Below, one piece after another: positions 59,753-64,000 of a stretch of DNA of 64,000 bases (positions within the stretch are counted from its first letter, which is position 1; each line of letters opens with the position of its first letter). The notes beneath the pieces were generated by a model. That model was not told where the DNA came from. It worked only from the letters and a program-made list of their open reading frames with translations, and ran no database searches. This DNA is from Pyrenopolyporus hunteri (Eukaryota > Ascomycota > Sordariomycetes > Xylariales > Hypoxylaceae): the NCBI GenBank assembly GCA_902806595.1, contig CADCXC010000009.1, positions 1,798,001-1,862,000 of the forward strand. The letters run 5' to 3'. Position numbers and translations under genes: made by a program.

Positions 59753-62048
59753 ATGCAATGCAACCTCAGGAGCTTCGTCCGTATTGTGGCGCAGGTTAGC
59801 CGCCAGTCTTGCTTGCAGATCGAGACCCGCTCGATATCTAAAACAGTAGGCTCTACTATTACAAATGTTATAAGTCATTTTTCTCCTTTCTTCCATAACT
59901 ATAGCGTCGTCCCGCCTTTAGGTAGCTATTCAACCGCGTCTTGGCCGACTCCTTCTCCAATTTCTTTCCTCGCTATCCGGACCATGTGCCTGTAGAGAAG
60001 GTCGACTTCGCGTCTGTGCTTCCGGCAGCGAAAGACATGTTGCAACTCACATGGGACAGAGGTTTAGCTAACGGAAACGCGCATACTCCCGGGCACGACC
60101 AGGGCGAGCCGGATCCCAACGACCTGATCCCGGATAGAAAGCTTGGGGGCAAATATAACGATTACTTCAATGGAGATATATACGACGAACCTACCTGTTG
60201 CTTTGAGGTGGAGTGGGAGATTGATTCGTTTGTCTTCCCTGAGGAATATACGGGCTGGATCCGTGGCTGACTGAACTCCAAGGGCTAAGATGCCGTATCT
60301 CCAGCACATAAAATCCCTATCCACGGCTTGGCCCCATCTCCGCTACCTCGCGCAATGGATGGAGGTAACGACATCGCCCACCAAGTGGCAGCTTATCAGG
60401 GGATTGCCTCATCAGAGACTGAACGAAATCCGGAGGGAAAGGGCCGGGCGAACTAATGTTGCAGCGGTCGATTTTGTCGCTGACAGCCCGACCCCGATAA
60501 TCGAGCATATTGAAACGCCTGAAGACCTAGTACGCAGCTTGGGAGAACTCGACGGCCCAGGGCCCAGCCGGTTATACGTCGTGGAAGACCTCTCGCGAGA
60601 CGTGATCGAACACTTAGGTTTTCAGCTCGATATCGATCCTCTGTTTTTCCGCGAGCATATCAACGACTACACCTGGTATAACACCCGCGATCCGTGGGTC
60701 GAGCTTCCCGATCTCGACATAATTTCGCGGACCCGGTCCTACTTCTGCCTGACCTACATGCAGCCACGGTACTTTGGGACACAGGAGAGTTTCTCCGGAG
60801 CGCATAAGCAGGCTGGGCATTTCAACGTGCTTCGACGACTTGACGCCGATAATGAGCATAAGTCTCCCTTCGACGATAGGTCGGCGACAGTCGGTCTTGT
60901 TAGGAGTAAGGCGTCATTATGGACCAGACCTGCTACACCTAGCCAACGGGCCGTTGGTAAGTTGTCGTCTTTACCGTACCTATAGTCGACAGGCATAAAA
61001 TAGCTCACTATTTGTACTCGTAGCGGTCCTGCTCATCGACCCTTCCATAACCGAAGGATTTCCTCTCTGGAGGGGGTATAGGCCTTTCAGGAACTCGCCT
61101 TCTCCCGCGGACAAGACACGCTACGAAGTGCCACCCAGAACCAGTCTATTCGAGGACTTGCTCTTCTGGATTCGGCAGACGTCACAGCAGGATATCAATG
61201 CGGCCGAGAAGAACCCCAATGCTATGGCGTTCCGGATGCTAGAGATCATATGTGCGGAGGTGAGTGGAAAAGCCTAAGTAATCAGGTTCCTTGTTTTATA
61301 CAATCTTTCGCAACCCGGCGTATTTCGGAAGTATTCTCTCGTGGGAATTCATTCCCGAACAGCTATCAGATGAATTAGCATGTATCTGAGGGAAATCTTG
61401 CTAACCCGACGCTTTAAGTGGCTGACTCTGAGTCGGTACGTCACCGCACGGTTGGGCCAAATCGAGTGGGAGATCGAGAGGCCCGAGTGGTTCGACCTGG
61501 GAAAACAAGAGCTCCAGCGCGAATCCATCAACTTCAACATGTCGCTCAAGAAGCTTCACACGTGGCGGCGGCGATTACCGATATACAGAGCCATGGTTGC
61601 GCATACACGCACGAAGCTCTTCCCAGATTCAGGCTCGGACCCCAGCCGTCGCGACTGCATCGCCGACCTAAAGAAGGACTTCGCCATCGTTGCCGGGCAC
61701 ATCGACGATCTTCTATCCCGTACGGAACGTATCGCCGCCGTGGCCACGGCCGTAACGGCAATCGAGGAGAGCCGGCGGGCCATTGAGCAGAACAAGACCC
61801 TGGGGCGACTCACGTACCTGGCCGTCATCTTCGCTCCCCTCAGCTTCGTTTCCAGCTTCTTCAGTATGTCGAATAACCTCTCGGAGCTCTCCGAGACGTT
61901 CTGGGTCTATTTCTGCGTCGCCGTTCCAGTCAGCCTGATTGTCTACCTGCTGGTCGATAAGAACTGGACGAATAACCTGCAAGGCGTCTACACCCAGACG
62001 AAGAAGGCGAAGGAGAAGGCTGCAAAAGTCGACTGGAAGCGTTCATGA
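59753..62048 (+). CDS. CorA-like divalent-cation transporter family protein
   Basis: Proposed exons 59753-59794, 59926-60227, 60283-60956, 61024-61259 and 61419-62048 (TGA) encode 627 residues. CorA proteins carry Mg2+ and related ions through a pentamer with a large cytoplasmic domain and two C-terminal helices. The last exon shows this layout: a long helical region (KKLHTWRRRLPIYRAMVAHT and AGHIDDLLSRTERIAAVATA), TM1 at 550-568 (LTYLAVIFAPLSFVSSFFSM) and TM2 at about 578-597 (FWVYFCVAVPVSLIVYLLV), then a Lys-rich tail. The usual Gly-Met-Asn loop motif is replaced by SMSN (567-570), as seen in many divergent fungal CorA-like proteins, so transport activity is uncertain. The 60228-60282 intron (GTTTGT donor, CTGAC near 60267-60271) is chosen because it joins two otherwise separate frames in phase. 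The last three exons are well supported. The first exon and start are tentative, since the frame beginning near 59941 has no ATG and must be entered by splicing. Confidence 0.75.
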
Positions 62049-64000
62049 CTGCTTTTATTATTTGAGATGATAAGCGATATTTGCCATGCGGTTATGTCTT
62101 TCCAGCATATAGAAAATAACAGGGAGGTAGAAGAATGTTGAGGGTGTTATGAGACGCCCTTAGACGAACAGCATTACACGGGAACTTACGAGTTATGATA
62201 GCCGAAATTGGAGATAGACGGCGCATAAGCATTACTTACTTGATTTAAGTTAAACTGTACTTAGGCATCTTCCAGTCCACATTCCGCTATTTATTAACCA
62301 CGCTTCATATTCCTCATGGCCGTGTTTCTATCGTTCGTTAAAATGGGGTTACCGAGCGAAAGCAGTTGAGCTTACCAATGCCAGGGCCGCTTTCTATCTG
62401 ACTCAACCCCGGGCGTTATCCCAGCTACGCACTGAGAGTCGTGAACCATCTTCCCAGCGAGTACAATTCGCCATTTATCATTCATCGGTCTTGCTTATGA
62501 ATATTCGCCTCTCAACTCGGCCCTTGACCATTGATGTTCATTAGTCCTTCTAGTAGTGGCTTATCGTGTCCCTATCCTTCAAAGTTATTAGGCCAATCAG
62601 CCTTATCTTGGTCAGAATATTGGTCTCCAAGAATAACTGGGAATGATAGACTTCTCTCAATAAAAGCGTCTTGGAGGTCCCACTCGCCTACCGAATTAAA
62701 CGATTAAGCTCTTGATTACCTCCCTCTTACTACGTAAGTGGAAAGTCGAGATATTAATTTGAATCGGTAAGGCATCCTGACTACCTACCCACATGAGGTT
62801 GGTAACATAGTTGCACGGATAAATCTTTGGAACTTTTTGATCTTCCAACATTCCTGTATGCACCCCACTACGAAAACCAGGAAACGCATCTCGTAACCCT
62901 CACTGTTACAGCATCAGTACAATGTATCCATCTTACTTTTCTCACATCCCAGCACCCAGCGCCGTTTGAGAGGGCTCTTATATACATGCCTACCTATTTC
63001 ATATTTCTACTAGCTTCACTGAATAGATGTACTTACATCTAATAGTGTGGTCCCATCGTTATAAACTATATAGAGAGAGAAACGGCATCAAGTAGCTTAC
63101 CCCGCGAGCAAGTCGGTGCGATATCCCCCGCCTAGTTGACATCAAGTTTAATGACACAGCTCAGTGGTTGATTGAGACACCCACGTCTCGAATTACAAGA
63201 GCAGCTCGATATCTATTCGGCGTGCGGACTAAAGCGAGGCATAGCACGTGAATTACGTGCGCGCGCGATTCATGATGTATGACCGTCTCAACCAGGCCCA
63301 CCGCATTACGCACATTTCACAATACATCGTAAGCCTTAACCCCGGGGCCTAACGCCATAATATTCCAGAGCTGAGATACTCCGCCGCCCGAACGCCATTC
63401 GTAAGCCTCACTCCCACCCGTTATTTCGGGGCGTTCGAAAATGACCCTCCGTGTGTCCACTGTCCACCACAAGAGGGAGAGAGAACGGCAGGGGAGAAGA
63501 AAAGGAGAGAAAATAGAATAAAATAAAAATGGAAAGGAGAGAGAATAGAAACAAGGATCATAGGTGCACTATACCGGAATCTCCTTTTCTCTCAAGCTAT
63601 GTACGTACTGTTGGCAATTACGGGTCTTCTAGAACGGTGCCAAGCAAATAGCCGTGTGGATGGAGAGTTCTTGAAATAGGGGGAAAGAACCTTAACATAC
63701 GGATTACAGAGCAGAATGGTAGAGGGAATCGAACGCGAAGGTTTGTTGGTGGCTCCGCTAGGCCGATTACGGCTAGAAGTTCGCGCGGATGGTAGCGGGT
63801 CGCTGTCTGGGGTAATGGTAGTCTACCTATTATGTACATACTAGCGTACATATAATGTTAGCTTGGTACTGTTTGTTTGAGAGCTCCGCTTCTCAACGGG
63901 TGGGAGGACAAGGGGAAGGAGGTGTCGGTGAGGTAAGCCACGTCGAAGTCCTATTGGTCCCCGGTCATCTTCCGATCTCCTAGTACTATGTACCATGCAT
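62049..64000. other. Terminal intergenic region, no gene seen
   Basis: Nothing above chance on either strand. It includes a nearly pyrimidine-free stretch (about 63470-63556, AGAG and AAATA words) which on the minus strand is a CT-rich tract, so it may belong to a promoter of a gene outside the window. Confidence 0.45.

Noticed and set aside
59654..59995. 113-codon plus-strand frame before the CorA-like gene
   Set aside because: Only a 14-codon piece of it (59753-59794) can be used as an exon. The rest reads through the proposed intron in a different frame from the downstream coding sequence.

Overview
The window is nuclear DNA of a filamentous ascomycete (Pezizomycotina, most likely a Sordariomycete). 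The evidence is short introns of about 50-190 bases (one of 447) with GT...AG ends and CTGAC/CTAAC-type branch points, an AA9 lytic polysaccharide monooxygenase next to a cellobiose dehydrogenase, a Zn2Cys6 regulator, an ICE2 protein and an ORP1-like protein, and a genome split into gene-bearing DNA of ordinary composition and an extremely AT-rich, RIP-like block. I cannot name the species.

Left gene-bearing part (1-14366): the 3' part of ribosomal protein eL18 (+); a SRAP/HMCES-type abasic-site protein with two PIP-like boxes (+); an AA9 LPMO (-); a cellobiose dehydrogenase with AA8 cytochrome and AA3_1 flavin domains (+), transcribed divergently from the LPMO; and a Zn2Cys6 transcription factor (-) that converges on the dehydrogenase. 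The LPMO and CDH are known redox partners: CDH oxidises cellobiose and passes electrons through its cytochrome domain to the LPMO copper. Together with the regulator they look like a small cellulose-degradation locus.

Middle (14367-42944): a 28.5 kb gene-free block of roughly 10-15 % GC by eye. Most of its surviving C and G sit in CpG. It shows strand-asymmetric patches, contains at least six decayed copies of one repeat terminus with an A/T run, and differences between two aligned copies are nearly all C/T or G/A transitions. This is the signature of repeat-induced point mutation (RIP) acting on a nest of transposons. A second AT island of 1.3 kb follows at 44256-45545.

Right part (45556-64000): a long gene-poor stretch with many TACCTAGGTA-like motifs, then an ORP1-like protein (+), a HAD class IIA phosphatase of the CECR5/YKR070W type (+), an ICE2-type ER membrane protein (+) and a CorA-like divalent-cation transporter family protein (+). 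These are dispersed single genes with 0.6-3 kb spacers and no sign of operon-like organisation.

All exon boundaries were worked out by hand from reading frame, splice consensus and family expectation. They are predictions, not transcript-supported.
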